From: Semisulcospira habei
Taxonomy: Eukaryota; Mollusca; Gastropoda; Semisulcospiridae
DNA length: 64,000 nucleotides
NCBI GenBank assembly: GCA_036245525.1
Contig: BTPG01000007.1
Coordinates: 120,475,132 to 120,539,131 of the forward strand
Direction of reading: 5' to 3'
This document shows positions 42,211 through 54,302 of the stretch, piece by piece (position 1 is the stretch's first letter; each line of letters opens with the position of its first letter). The notes beneath the pieces are model-generated. The model did no database searches, had not been told where the DNA came from, and saw only the letters and a program-made list of their open reading frames with translations. Position numbers and translations under genes: made by a program.

Positions 42211-43044
42211 TTAATTGTTAATCTCTTTGCGGACGACACGAGCCTTCACGTTCCTGGTAAGAACAGTCATGATATTAGTCGTCGTTTACAATCCAGTCTT
42301 GACGAAGTTTCTGATTGGTGCTGTAAAAACCACATGGTACTACATCCGGATAAGACGAAGAGCATGTTAATCACCTCACGACAAAAACATCAACTTCACC
42401 CCCCTTCACTAACGCTCAGTCTTAATTGCCAACCTATTGAACAAGTTCATGAACGCAACTTCCTTGGAATATGTATAGATGAGCAACTAAGTTGGGAGAA
42501 ACATGTGACTAATATATGTAAGAAAATATCAAAAAATATTTTTCTTTTATCACAATTGAGAAGTGTGAGTGACATAAATACACGAAAAATGTTTTTTCAT
42601 GCACACATTAAATCTCATGTTGATTACATCTCCACTGTTTGGGATGGTAGCGGTGATGTGCATATCAAAAAACTAAATTCACTATACAAAAGAGCCATTA
42701 AACATGTAGATATAAGACCCATTCCTACCGCTGTAAAACTGCAAAATCTCAAACTTCTTGGCCTTCGTCAACAACTCGTTTACAACAAGTGCATACTTAT
42801 GTTTAAAATTCTCCACAAGAAAGCTCCACAGTATCTAACAGCTAAATTTACTCCACGACAGTGTGAAAGGTCCTCGAGGAACAGTACTCTTCGATTACCA
42901 CTACCTCGCATTGACTTATTCAAATCAAGCCTAGCCTTTTCGGGACCACTTTTATGGAATTCACTTCCTCAACATTTAAAAACACTAACCCACCTTTCCT
43001 CCTTTAAAACAAAACTACACATATACCTGATGGCAACTGCTTAG
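42211..43044 (+). pseudogene. C-terminal half of LINE reverse transcriptase
   Basis: An open frame of 277 codons starts LIVNLFADDTSLH and ends at TAG 43042-43044. It holds the catalytic ADD motif but nothing upstream of it. Downstream are FLGICIDEQLSWEKHV, STVWDGSGDVH and LWNSLPQHLKTL, the usual C-terminal motifs. No start codon or upstream domain is present, so it is a truncated copy, although the remaining frame is unbroken. Confidence 0.9.
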
Positions 43045-43437
43045 ATATATTATTTTTATCCTGTCATTCTGATGAAAGGTTATGTAAATGTATATATGTT
43101 AGTGCGTGCATTTACACGGCTGTAAAGGTGTGTGTATGTATGTTTGATTCTTGGTACTTTGTGCTTGTTTTTGCTGTGCTATGATTTTTCTCCTATGTAA
43201 TTTGTGCTGAGGAGTGTTACTTCCTTTTTTGTATTTGTTTATTGCTACCTTAGTAGTATCATTTTCTGTACTGCGTGTGTCTGTACTTATTTAGTTATGT
43301 TTTTTGTTTGCGTTAAATATTTTTTGTTTGTCTTCATTATATTTCATGTTGTAGAACGTTAGAAACGGCAAGTTTGAAAAATGACGTATATGTATCTGTC
43401 AAAACTTCTACCGTTATGTAATAAAGTTTCATCATCA
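42211..43437 (+). mobile_element. 5'-truncated LINE copy 2
   Basis: The same family as the copy before it (compare HPDKTKSMLITSRQKHQL with HPAKTKSMVVATRQKHQL). It starts inside the reverse transcriptase, just before FADD, and ends in a 3' UTR with TAATAAAGTTTCATCATC. It is flanked on both sides by (TC)n. Confidence 0.92.
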
Positions 43438-43498
43438 TCCCTCTCTCTCTCAGTCTCTCTCTCTCTCTCCCTCCCGCCCTCTCTCTCTCTCTCTCTCT

Positions 43499-43530
<32 letters not shown>

Positions 43531-43531
43531 T
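43438..43531. repeat. (CT)n microsatellite
   Basis: An imperfect CT array between LINE copies 2 and 3. Confidence 0.95.
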
Positions 43532-44080
43532 TGATAGATTACTCACATAGTCTTTTTACACATGTACCTTGCTCTTTGTTTTACTTGCTTTCCAATATTC
43601 CACTTGGATTTCATATTGTGAACATCTTCCTAGTGTTAATACCAACGGTCTTCTAGAATGTCATAACCTAGATCATTTGTGAACACATGTGCATTCGACT
43701 AAGAGTATATGTATTATGTCATCTCTTGCTTCACTGTATTTCGTTTCTTTCTCCCTCCCTCCCTCCCTCCCTCCCTCTCTCCCGCAAACGGTGATTATGA
43801 CACGTGCATACATTTTTCGTATGGGTACCTGTGTGTTTTGTTAAATCATTGTTGCTGTTTGTAGTGTTGTTGTAATTCGCATTACTTTCGATGTTGTTTG
43901 TGAGTATAAGGTAACTTTGCCTGTTATTGTATGTTAGTAGATGTAGCAAGGACAGATTGGAAGAAAGGCCTGTGCGCCTAATATCTCAAATCCTTGATAA
44001 ATAAAGTTTCAGTCAGTCAGTCAGTCAGTCAGTCACTCAGTCACTCAGTCAGTCAGTCAGTCAGTCAGTCAGTCAGTCAG
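43532..44080 (+). mobile_element. LINE copy 3, 3' UTR only
   Basis: Non-coding sequence, related in layout to the 3' UTRs of copies 1 and 2. It ends TTGATAAATAAAGTTTCAGT followed by a (CAGT)n tail to 44080, then (CT)n. It holds an internal (CCCT)n run at 43752-43780. Confidence 0.7.
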
Positions 44081-44242
44081 TCTCTCTCTCTCTCTCTGTC
44101 TGTGTCTGTCTCTGTCTCTGTCTCTCTCTGTCTGTCTCTGTCTGTCTGTCTGTCTCTGTGTCTGTCTCTCAGTGTGTCTGTGTCTGTGTCTGTCTCTCTG
44201 TCTGTCTGTCTGTCTGTCTGTCTCTGTCTCTCTCTCTCTCTC
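44081..44242. repeat. (CT)n/(CTGT)n microsatellite
   Basis: A CT/CTGT array between LINE copies 3 and 4. Confidence 0.95.
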
Positions 44243-44453
<211 letters not shown>

Positions 44454-44510
44454 TCAGTATCTCAGGGCAGATATGTAAAAGGTCTGAGATTCTGATACCT
44501 TCTTTATCGA

Positions 44511-44607
44511 CAACGTTCGGGCTGCCGGTAGCGCGTTTTGTCGAGCCTATTCCTGATTCCTGCAATGGATCATCTCGACAAGAAGCCATACCGACAGCTA
44601 AACGGTT
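44511..44607. repeat. Degraded family D palindrome
   Basis: GGGCTGCCGGTAGCGCGTTT and CGACAAGAAGCCATACCGAC are the remains of the two arms. The TTAA ends are lost. Confidence 0.7.
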
Positions 44608-44797
44608 CAGCCTAGATAAGATCATTAAAACGGTTCAGTTGAGATACGATCATTAAAACGCCTCGTTTGTGTATGAACTTCTTTATTTTATTACGCATAT
44701 CCCCATATCAGCGTATCATCTGTGCTGTATATGTCATCTATACACCCACTTAAACTCTGTTATGTTTTCCCTACCAGCGCTAAGCGAAAGAGAATTA

Positions 44798-44866
44798 TTC
44801 GACCACGATAGCTCGAGGGGCGCCAAGCTAGTCAGATACAACCCTCGAGCTATCATGGTCGGGCCA
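44798..44866. repeat. Family B palindrome, compensated arms, centre partly deleted
   Basis: GACCACGATAGCTCGAGGG pairs with CCCTCGAGCTATCATGGTC. The family has GTTCAAGGG; here both arms carry GCTCGAGGG and its complement. Much of the left inner arm is missing. Confidence 0.9.
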
Positions 44867-45114
44867 TCTCCAGCAGCTTGTAAGCAAGCAGAGATTTGTA
44901 GTCGGTTTAAGCCTGTGGACTATTTTGTTGTGACAGTGAAAGAAATCTGCGGTAAGTTGCGACGCATTTTTCTTGATCGCAACAGTTGGCGTGAGAGAGC
45001 TGAAATTCAATCAGTTCATGTATGCGTGTTTCGTACGCAGCAACTCTTACACTAAAAGTGAAAATGTCAGCGAGATATGAGACAGATACTGACGGAAGAA
45101 TGAAGAAAGAAAAC

Positions 45115-45123
45115 AAAAAAAAA

Positions 45124-45155
<32 letters not shown>

Positions 45156-45301
45156 AAGAAGAAAAAAAGAAGGGGGTAAGTAAGGAGACCCGCATGTTTC
45201 CATCAAACAAACAAACAAACAAACAAACAAATAAACAAAACAAAAACAACAACCACAAATACACATACAACAACAACAATAAGCACACACACGCACAAAC
45301 C

Positions 45302-45389
<88 letters not shown>

Positions 45390-45400
45390 TACAGACATGC

Positions 45401-45432
<32 letters not shown>

Positions 45433-45470
45433 ACACGCAAACACACACACACACACGAACGACCGAAAGA
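45115..45470. repeat. Poly-A and (CA)n block
   Basis: An A-rich run of about 60 bp, (AAAC)n at 45207-45230, then (CA)n at 45301-45455 with a few interruptions. Frames across it are artefacts. Confidence 0.95.
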
Positions 45471-45915
45471 ACGAAGGAAGGAATTTGCGAACAAACGAAC
45501 GAACGAAAGAACGACCGAAGAATTAAACAAACAAACAAACGAACAAGCGGTCCATCTTGGCTGGATACTGCACGCAGAAATTTATTTTGCTCCAGACACG
45601 ATCACAGTCTGCAATTAGAACGGGTTTCATAAGCATGGGTTGGACGTTTCAGTTTACATCGACGTAGAATTGTTTTCTAATGCATACATTTATCAAAAGT
45701 CAGTCACTATTTTGGTTTGGATTAAAATAAATGCATTGACTTTTCAATTTACACGCTGAACTGATTGAGAGAAAAAAAAAAATGAAATGTACTGACGTTT
45801 AACGATGATTTTTTTTTTTCCACCGTAGACTCTGTGTATAAACATTGTTTAACGTTGATAGCTTTTGTCGATTTCTCTTCGGGACCCCGAAGCCACCCGG
45901 GTCGAAACATCACAG

Positions 45916-46020
45916 TGAGCAATAGGTCCTCGGGCCGATGTCAGCCGCTGTTGGTCCGCGCACGGCCGTGCGCGGGCCAACAGCGGCTGACGTCGGCCCG
46001 AGGACCTTTCGCCTACCGGG
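45916..46020. repeat. Family G palindrome
   Basis: AGGTCCTCGGGCCGATGTCA, GCCGCTGTTGGTCCGCGCAC, mirrored by GTGCGCGGGCCAACAGCGGC and TGACGTCGGCCCGAGGACCT. The stem segment CGCTGTTGG/CCAACAGCG replaces CTTAGCTGG/CCAGCTAAG of the copy at 30570. Confidence 0.95.
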
Positions 46021-46712
46021 CACACTGTGGTGAGGTATATAAAGTTCAAAGGTTGGAAGCCGTAAGCGTGCCCTGTTCACGGAGAGTTGCTCAAGTCGTA
46101 CGTTTAGATCTAAGCCGGGCAAATAGCTCGCACTGTCTGAGGCCCAGGTGGCGCCGATCTCTGCTAGCAAGATGCGCAAGACTTTGTAGGAGTTATGCAA
46201 TATGCATGGGATCATGTGAATCTGTGTCTTTTGCAGCTCGGAAGGAGTTTGACGAAGGGTTGTGTAACCAGTAAACAGTCTTCATATGCGGCCGCGGATC
46301 TGGGTGGGGGTGGGGGGTCCTAGGGGTTCCGGAATCCCCCTCCAGACCCAAAATTCTTGAAAATGCTATAACAAAAGTCCCTTTTTGGGATGCCCACCCC
46401 CCCGTTGTTTGATATTTTGGCGAACGGTGAGTCTTAACACACGCACGCGTCTCTCCCCCCCCCCCCCACACACCCCGCTTTTTTTTTTTTTTTTTTTTTT
46501 AAATTTTTCGGCCCCTGGAAGCACGGTCTGTCGTCGGGGAGGCCTTTTGTATCAGGTTGAAGGTCCCAAACAAAAAGTTGGAGCCCCCCCCCCCCCCACC
46601 CGAGGTAACTGATCCGCTCCTGATATGAAAACTGAAACTGTGATATTTATAATAGATTTTTGTTTTGTTACTGTTACTGTTCACTGACCTTTTGTATTCA
46701 GCACGTTCAGAT

Positions 46713-46960
46713 CAGCCTCAGCCGACAGAAACCAAGGGAAATTACTTACAGCGCTGGACAGACAAACGATTAGATCCCTTGTCCTCTCCTATCAGGCAAC
46801 CAATCGCCAGCCCACAGAAAAATACGGAGAGCGACAGAGGACATGGGATCTAACCGTTTGTCTGTCCAGCGCCGAGTAATGCCTCTTGGTGTGTGTACTA
46901 TTTCCACCAGCTCTAGCCCCCACCTATTTGCTTGGTCAGATCAGCCTCCGTATATCGCGG
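46713..46960. mobile_element. Family M inverted-repeat element
   Basis: GCGCTGGACAGACAAACG and TTAGATCCC on the left match GGGATCTAACCGTTTGTCTG and TCCAGCGC on the right, with a loop of about 85 bp (AATCGCCAGC, AAAAATACGG). Outer AGATCAGCCTC also recurs near 46937. A degraded copy lies at 7734. Confidence 0.8.
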
Positions 46961-47046
46961 TACACGGGAGCCCTCAAGTCAGACCGTCATCGCGTTCTTG
47001 CATGTCTGAATTTACATCTAGACTTGTGTGAAGAAACACTTACCTG

Positions 47047-47155
47047 GTGAGCAAAACGGTCCTCGGGCCGACGTCAGGCTTAGCTGGCCCGCGCACGGTC
47101 GTGCGCGGGCCAGCTAAGGCTGATGTCGGCCGGAGGACCGTTTTGCTCATTGGGC
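47047..47155. repeat. Family G palindrome
   Basis: GGTGAGCAAAACGGTCCTCG mirrored by GGAGGACCGTTTTGCTCATT, with the inner GCTTAGCTGGCCCGCGCACG. This copy shows the most extended arms (about 53 nt). Confidence 0.95.
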
Positions 47156-47558
47156 ATCCCCCGTTGGAGCCAGACACATGTGCGCGTTGCATCAGAAACT
47201 GCGGTTATATACCAGAGCGCGTTATATTGAGGCTAACCTAAATACTTCAATTCACGGATCAAATACTTGGGTTACTTTCATCGAGATACGTCGTAGTAAC
47301 CAGGCACTACAAACTGAGCCAGGAGGTTTCTCTGGTTTTCACGTCTCTAACTATTTGCACGCAGTGCGTTCACGGCAGCTAGAATCTGTACATAATGGAG
47401 CCCAATCTGTACTGCAGGTGAAAGGTTACAAAATTGAAATGTTGGAAGTGTAAGCAGAGAAGACATATCGACAAGTATCCGTTCTCAGAATATTGCTATT
47501 GAATGTGTCTAACGCCAGACAATGGAACTGATAACTGTTTGCTTTGTTTATTGCCTTT

Positions 47559-47666
47559 GTGTGCTGGTCTGTGATTTTGGACCTTACGGCTGCACCTGTA
47601 AGATCCAATATCAAAGACCGGCACATAGCCGATCCGTAAGGTCCAAAATCAAAGACCGGCACATAG
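47559..47666. repeat. Family I palindrome with duplicated right arm
   Basis: The hairpin GGTCTGTGATTTTGGACCTT / AAGATCCAATATCAAAGACC is at 47559-47626. A second right arm, GTAAGGTCCAAAATCAAAGA and CCGGCACATAG, follows at 47633-47666. The two right arms share CAAAGACCGGCACATAG, unlike other copies. Confidence 0.85.
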
Positions 47667-47835
47667 AGTTCAGCTTCAAAATAAAGCTGCTGAAAGCGTT
47701 ATCAGTTTCTTTGGTCCCCGATCACTTTTGTGCCAGCGGGACCTTAAAATGTAGAAAATGAATGAAAATCAGTTTCATTCAAGAATTCAGGACATTCAGG
47801 AGTTTTGCTAACCTGTTATACGATTTGAGTCAGTT

Positions 47836-48012
47836 TTAACCCTCTCCATACCACTGCACGTACATTTTTGTTTCTAAAATCTTGGTTTATTCAACGACAA
47901 ACAAACAAACAAACAAACAAAAAAACACCACACAAAACAAACCCAACACTGTCCAAGAAACATGGATACAAATTGGTCTCAGCAAGAGGCATCGATCCTC
48001 ATGAGGAGGATA
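47836..48012 (+). mobile_element. Truncated A-type MITE
   Basis: It starts TTAACCCTCTCCATACCACT, has an AAAC run, and ends inside the hairpin left arm (CAAGAGGCATCGATCCTCAT). The sequence then changes to unrelated DNA. Confidence 0.75.
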
Positions 48013-48493
48013 CTCTGACCCAATCCTTCATATATTCTCTTGGGTAGGGGAGTGGTAGGCCCTCCAGCCCCATTCCTCCCCCTCCTCTCTCTCCCCCCCC
48101 CCTTCCGCCACTGAAGAGTTATATTCAGCAACATGAAAGTTAGATAACACTTTAGCTTTACAGTTTCAGTTTCAAATCATCGTTGAGCATCGTCTGGTCT
48201 GCCTAGTTACAGAAGTACGCAAAGCGGCACATTATTTTTTCTGCGAAACAAAACGATTAACTAACATGAAAAGTTCAAACTTCTTCGCGCCTACGGTTTG
48301 CATTGATTCTGTCTAGGGAAACATTTTGAGGAATTACAATTGCATAGGCAAATACAACAAATTGATCACATTTTATTTACTTCGTCTTGGCTACGACAGA
48401 CTAGCAGGCTGTTGTCAGTAAAAGGAGCATATTGTGCCTGTATGACTTTTGATTAAACAAAAAGGAAGTTCTGGTCATGCATGTGTTTACATG

Positions 48494-48717
48494 TTAACTC
48501 ATTCTACCCCAGACACACTACAACAAGATAAGGATCGACCATGATAGTTCAAGGGTGATGCCAGAATAGCTTGGCGCCTATGGGCGCCAAGCTATTCTGG
48601 CATCACCCTTGAACTTTCATGGTCGATCTGTGTCCTGCACTGCAATGCAGACTTCAGAGAATAACGGCAAAATTTGGGGATTTCGGTCTTGGGGTAGAAT
48701 GGCTTAACCTTTTTCCT
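48494..48717 (+). mobile_element. Complete B-type MITE
   Basis: TTAACTCATTCTACCCCAG to GGGGTAGAATGGCTTAA. The hairpin is perfect except one base in CTTTCATGG. Confidence 0.92.
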
Positions 48718-48900
48718 GCAGCTGGGAACTGCAGGTGGTAGAGACGTGCGTTCGACTTTCGTCAGAAAAATTGCTGGCGCCGAGAACTTGATGAGGTCAA
48801 ACTTTGTTCAGACCCTAATTGATGCCCCGCCTTTGAAATCACCTTCGTGGTGTCAAACAACCACGTTCAAATCTAAACGTTTTTTTTTCACTGCCAGCGT

Positions 48901-48975
48901 CTACCCCAGTAGCAACATGCCTTCGGGCCCACGACGGCCGCAGTGGACCCGAGGACCTTTGCTTAATAGGCAGAT
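48901..48975. repeat. Degraded family G palindrome
   Basis: CCTTCGGGCCCACGACGGCC and CCCGAGGACCTTTGCTTA remain, with most of the stem lost. Confidence 0.6.
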
Positions 48976-49460
48976 ATGATGTCTCTTGGCCGATACTCGG
49001 ATACACATGTATTAAAACGGTGTAAACAAGAAGCACCTCCTGATACGAGAGTACATGTATATATATACTGACGAGCAAAAGAAATGTGACCGCGATTGTT
49101 GGAATCATCGGAAACTTTTTTAAAATTTGTTTTATAGGCGTGTAATCGTAAACGTCAATTTTTTTTTGAACGTCGAACGGTCACAAATGCTGTGTTTGTC
49201 GTGACACTGAACTAGCACATGGTCCTTTACTAAACTGGGTGCCCTTTGTGTCACTAACAAAAGCATTATACGACCTGTGTCCCTTTGTACGACAAGACAT
49301 AAACGTTTAAAATGGAACACAGCAGCCTCCTGTAAATCCCTTTGACGTAAACCACAATGACGTAGACCACTAAAAAACCCAAACAAACTTGCTGGTATTT
49401 TTTGATGACTGGCACGTTTTACGTGTGTTAGTTTGTCAACAAGGAATTGTGAAAGCGGAG

Positions 49461-49506
49461 GGGGGGGGGGAGGAGGGGGGGGGGGAGGGGGGGGGAGGGG
49501 GGGGGG
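49461..49506 (+). repeat. Poly-G tract
   Basis: Nearly pure G with single A interruptions. It could form G-quadruplexes on this strand. Confidence 0.9.
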
Positions 49507-49590
49507 AAGTCACCATTTTCCGCACGAATGGCATTTCACACAATCGCCTTGGCCTTTCATGCGTGATTGATCCATACTGCAACCCACTTG

Positions 49591-49655
49591 CAAGAGACAT
49601 AGATCCTCATGAGCCGCTGCTGACGCAGCGGCTCATGAGAATCTATGTCTCTTGC
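49591..49655. repeat. Family A palindrome
   Basis: CAAGAGACATAGATCCTCAT pairs with CTCATGAGAATCTATGTCTC. The centre GAGCCGCTGCTGACGCAGCG has CCGCTGC/GCAGCGG in place of CCCCTGC/GCAGGGG, changed on both sides. Confidence 0.93.
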
Positions 49656-49881
49656 TTGCCAGGTTGACTAAATTTGGAGATTGATTGCAAATTTTGCTCA
49701 CCAACGAAACAAGCACTTGAGACACAAGGCGCGGGGTATATCACCCATATTCCATTGATAAAGCCTGAGACATGAACTTTTGTCAACCGCGGAATGCAAA
49801 TACGTGTGTTGGTCTGAAAATTACGCACCAACACACGTGTGCGTAAGGAGATTTTTGAAACGAAACACAGGAAAATTAATA

Positions 49882-49951
49882 ATGTGTGTGGTTTTCTGAT
49901 TATGGACCTTACAGCCAATAGCCGTAAGGTTCACAATGACAGACTGAGCCA
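49882..49951. repeat. Family I palindrome
   Basis: TCTGATTATGGACCTTACAG pairs with GCCGTAAGGTTCACAATGAC, with several mismatches. Confidence 0.8.
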
Positions 49952-50354
49952 AGCATCTATCACAACATAGAACGAAGTATGCTGGCAAGAGGCACGGATT
50001 CGCATGAGCCCCGGCAGAATACATGGCTCATATAAGAACCATTAGTGCCGCGTTTAGGTGGAAGGTGTGTTTTTCCTGTGGGTGGTAGAAGTGTGTTTTG
50101 CCTTGTATATGAAATCAATATCCCACTGACAAAGTTCAGATATGAAAAATGTATGTTGTGCAATACACGATATTCCGATTAGATTTTCGTGAAGTTGTGT
50201 TGGCGTTAAAGTGGTTTGTTGTTTGGTCGGCGGTGTATATGGGTGAGTGTCGAATTTGGTGTGATATTTACTGAACAGTTATTGTAGTTCTTGTGTCTGG
50301 GAGGATGGGTGGTATGGAGTAAACAGGAATACACGTAAATGTATGAATACAACA

Positions 50355-50498
50355 CACACAGGCACAGACACAGATGCACACAAAAAGACACACAAGCAGA
50401 CAAGCACGCATTCAGGCACGCAAGGGCGCGTGTACACACGCACAAGGATATACGCACAAGGACACACACACACACACGAACGCACACACACACACACG

Positions 50499-50588
<90 letters not shown>
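50355..50588. repeat. (CA)n microsatellite
   Basis: An interrupted, then pure CA array of about 80 bp at the end. Confidence 0.96.
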
Positions 50589-50590
<2 letters not shown>

Positions 50591-50613
50591 GAGGAGTGCC
50601 CACTCAGCAAAAG
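50589..50613. repeat. Family G left-end fragment
   Basis: The 25-mer starting CGAGGAGTGCCCACTCAGC is identical to the left lead of the G element at 52494. After it the sequence switches to LINE coding DNA, so a truncated LINE seems to have inserted into a G element. Confidence 0.6.
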
Positions 50614-50915
50614 AGAGACCTCAAGTGTGTGGAACTCTCTGCCAATTGAAATGCGGAATCTGCCCACATTGTCACAGTTCAAAGCTCACTTAAAGACTTT
50701 TCTTTTCTGTCGGGCATTTAACGTTTAGTTCACCTTTAGCTAACTGTTAACTGCCTTTTATTCTGATTCTGGAGGGAAGTGGATGTAAGGTGTTCTGAAC
50801 TGATGGGGTGGGTTAAAGTAGTGTATAATTGTGCGTGTGTCTGAGAGAGAGGGTGTGCTGTTGTGCATGCGCAGTGAGTCCAATGTTTTCCTGGAGAACA
50901 GCGCTATACAAGAAC

Positions 50916-51001
<86 letters not shown>
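50614..51001 (+). mobile_element. 5'-truncated LINE with (ATT)n tail
   Basis: It starts with the C-terminal motif VWNSLPIEMRNLP, LSQFKAHLKTFLF and a TAG stop (50726-50728). The 3' UTR ends AGCGCTATACAAGAAC and a (TTA)n tail runs to 51001. The LWNSLP...FK..LK..LF signature is common to CR1/Jockey-type ORF2 ends. Confidence 0.85.
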
Positions 51002-51780
<779 letters not shown>

Positions 51781-52107
51781 CTGTTCTTATATTCAATGCC
51801 AATCTCAAACATGGCATGAAACAATGAAGGCAACATCGATGCTTCAGCAGTACTTTCTTTTTCTCTTTCTCCCCTTCATTTTCCCACTCTCTTTCTGACC
51901 AAAAAAAAAAAAAAAAAATGTTCAAAGCTGTTAAATTTTTTTAATCACACTCATTGAGCCCAGAGCGGCCGAGTTGTAAGTGAATGGAGTGCGTAGGACG
52001 TGGAAGCAGTCTATTATAATTATATATTGAACCCTTACACAGCTATGCATGCACTTAAAAAATCTAACACTCGCCGCTCCGCATGCACATTGTACCGATC
52101 GGTCTAG

Positions 52108-52150
52108 CAAGAGGCGACAGCAGGGGCTCATGAGAATCTATACCTCTTGC
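52108..52150. repeat. Family A palindrome with partial left arm
   Basis: CAAGAGGCGACAGCAGGGGC then TCATGAGAATCTATACCTCT and TGC. About 20 nt of the left arm is missing. Confidence 0.8.
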
Positions 52151-52329
52151 AGATGTAAGGTATTATAGACTGTACTTGTGTACCCTAATTCTAAGTGCAT
52201 GGTTGTTTAACAGAAACTGTGTATCGATGTATGGATTAGCTGCTGTGGCTTCGCTTGGGTAGGTGTGAAAACGTGTCATCATCGCTAATTGCAAAATCAA
52301 TGTTGCACTTGTTCACGTGTGTGGCTGGC

Positions 52330-52468
<139 letters not shown>

Positions 52469-52493
52469 CTCATGTTTGTTTACAGCAGTAGGC

Positions 52494-52580
52494 GAGGAGT
52501 GCCCACTCAGCAAAAGATCCTCGAGCCGACAGCAGCCTCCAATGGACTTCGGCCATGAGCACTGTTTGCTCACTGGACTT
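52494..52580. repeat. Degraded family G palindrome
   Basis: GTGCCCACTCAGCAAAAGAT, CCTCGAGCCGACAGCAGCC and, at the right, GCACTGTTTGCTCACTGG. The inner stem is lost. Confidence 0.65.
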
Positions 52581-52919
52581 TAGCATGAGGTTAGATTGTG
52601 TGTCATTTTATGGACCCCCTCACATAAACATGCAAAGGGCAGAGAACCTAGCAGACAGTTCAAGGCTAGGTGCCAATTTATCGAATCTGTCTGAGAGTGG
52701 TCAATACAAAACTCATCTCGGAAGGAACTCGTAATGACAATAAAAACAGTTCGCGCCATGCTTAGAGGACAGTGGGCAGTTCTAGTGTGATTTTGTTGAA
52801 TTTTCCCTGCAATTTCGTCCCCGTAGGTGATGTTTTTGGATCGGTTTGTGGGCCATTATGTCTTTATGCGGACGATGGGAAATTGCTCGTTCACCTTAAC
52901 AAAACACGCATCCGTTTTG

Positions 52920-52987
52920 TGAGATGCATAGATCCTCATGAGCCCCCGCATTGCGCGGGGTCTCAGGAGGATCTATGCCTGTATCTT
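52920..52987. repeat. Family A palindrome
   Basis: GATGCATAGATCCTCATGAG pairs with CTCAGGAGGATCTATGCCTG around CCCCCGCATTGCGCGGGG. Confidence 0.88.
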
Positions 52988-53174
52988 GATTCTGTTTAGG
53001 TGCTTGGTTTGTTTACAAAGAAAGTTTGGCGGATTTTCGATGCTGTTTAGATAAACAGCGTGAAAACATTAAAAATCGAAGGCAGAAAGGAGAAGAGGAG
53101 AAAAGATGGTTACATTGTGATTGCGGTTGTGGTTAATAGATAATTGTTGGGTGATTGTCATGGACTCTGCCTCT

Positions 53175-53191
53175 GTGTGCGTGTGTGTGTG

Positions 53192-53240
<49 letters not shown>

Positions 53241-53253
53241 GTGCGTGTGTGTG

Positions 53254-53292
<39 letters not shown>

Positions 53293-53450
53293 GCGCGAGG
53301 GTGTGTGTGTGAGCGTGCGTGTGTGTATGAAACGAGTGTGCATGCGTGTGTGCATGCTTGTGAGTGTGTGTGTATGTGTGCGCACGCTCGCTTGTGCACG
53401 CGTGTGTGCAAGTGTAAGCTTGCGCGCGCGCATGTCTGTCTCAGCCATCT
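53175..53450. repeat. (GT)n / (GTGC) microsatellite
   Basis: A GT array with frequent GC interruptions. Repeat frames are not genes. Confidence 0.95.
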
Positions 53451-53626
53451 CAGTATGTTTGTGAGTGAGTGAGCACATTCACACCAACAAGAATAACGTA
53501 GCTGTTTCTCTGAATAATTATTTATTGGGAAAGGTTTTTGAAACCAGGCATAGCTGCGCACATATACAAATAAATATTTCTGCCGGCTATAGGTACATCC
53601 AAAACCATATTGTTTGTTAATCAGGA

Positions 53627-53742
53627 ACCAGTTGCATGAGCGACCTTACTCCTGCACCAGCCACTAAGCAAGGCGCGCCGCTATAGCGGCGCACCTTGCA
53701 TTGTGGCTGGTGCAGGAGAAAGCTCGCTCATGCAACTGGCCC
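53627..53742. repeat. Family H palindrome
   Basis: CCAGTTGCATGAGCGACCTT, CCTGCACCAGCCACTAAGCA, centre GGCGCGCCGCTATAGCGGCG, mirrored by GGCTGGTGCAGGAGAAAGCT and CGCTCATGCAACTGG. GAGCG/CGCTC is changed on both arms compared with GAGTG/CACTC elsewhere. Confidence 0.93.
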
Positions 53743-53998
53743 CAGGTTCGGAAACCCAAAGAGCACGTGCAAACCTTCCTACATCTCCACACCCTCTACA
53801 AAAACATCGTGATATTTGCCGTCAAACGCTTCAAGCGTTTGTTGTTCATTGTAGAAAATTGAACTAGGTTGATTTTAACCCGCTGTCAACAAGACCTGCG
53901 AGATTCACGGAATCGTTCCAAATCTCCAATCAGTCTGCGAGAAGTTTAGACTGATTCTCATGAGCTCCGTATAGAGTGCGCTGGACAAATACAGAAAT

Positions 53999-54045
53999 TT
54001 AACCCTTTGGCTGTCGGTAGCGTGTTTGGTCGAGGTGATTCCGAA
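53999..54045. mobile_element. Family D single arm
   Basis: TTAACCCTTTGGCTGTCGGT, AGCGTGTTTGGTCGAGGTGA and TTCC make one complete arm. No second arm follows. Confidence 0.8.
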
Positions 54046-54302
54046 TTCACCATAAAATCGTGTGTGCTAGTGGAACAAATGGGACGCGAGTCTCTTGCAG
54101 TTGCGGTGGATGGGCCTTGTATGTAAGGCTGTTGGGCGGACTCGTGACGATCTGTGCTGCTTACAGACAGATGGCGTTCTGTGTCAGACTGCCGCAGTGT
54201 TGTTGTTTGCGACTGTTCGATAAAATACCTGAGATATGCGGGTGGAGGTGGCAATATTGAAACGAAACACACGCGTTGGTAATTCCGTGCTGCTGTGTCA
54301 AT

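Noticed and set aside
45834..46274. 146-residue open frame crossing a family G palindrome
   Set aside because: The frame is open because the palindrome is GC-rich. There is no recognisable domain, no homologous feature at other G copies, and no splice context.
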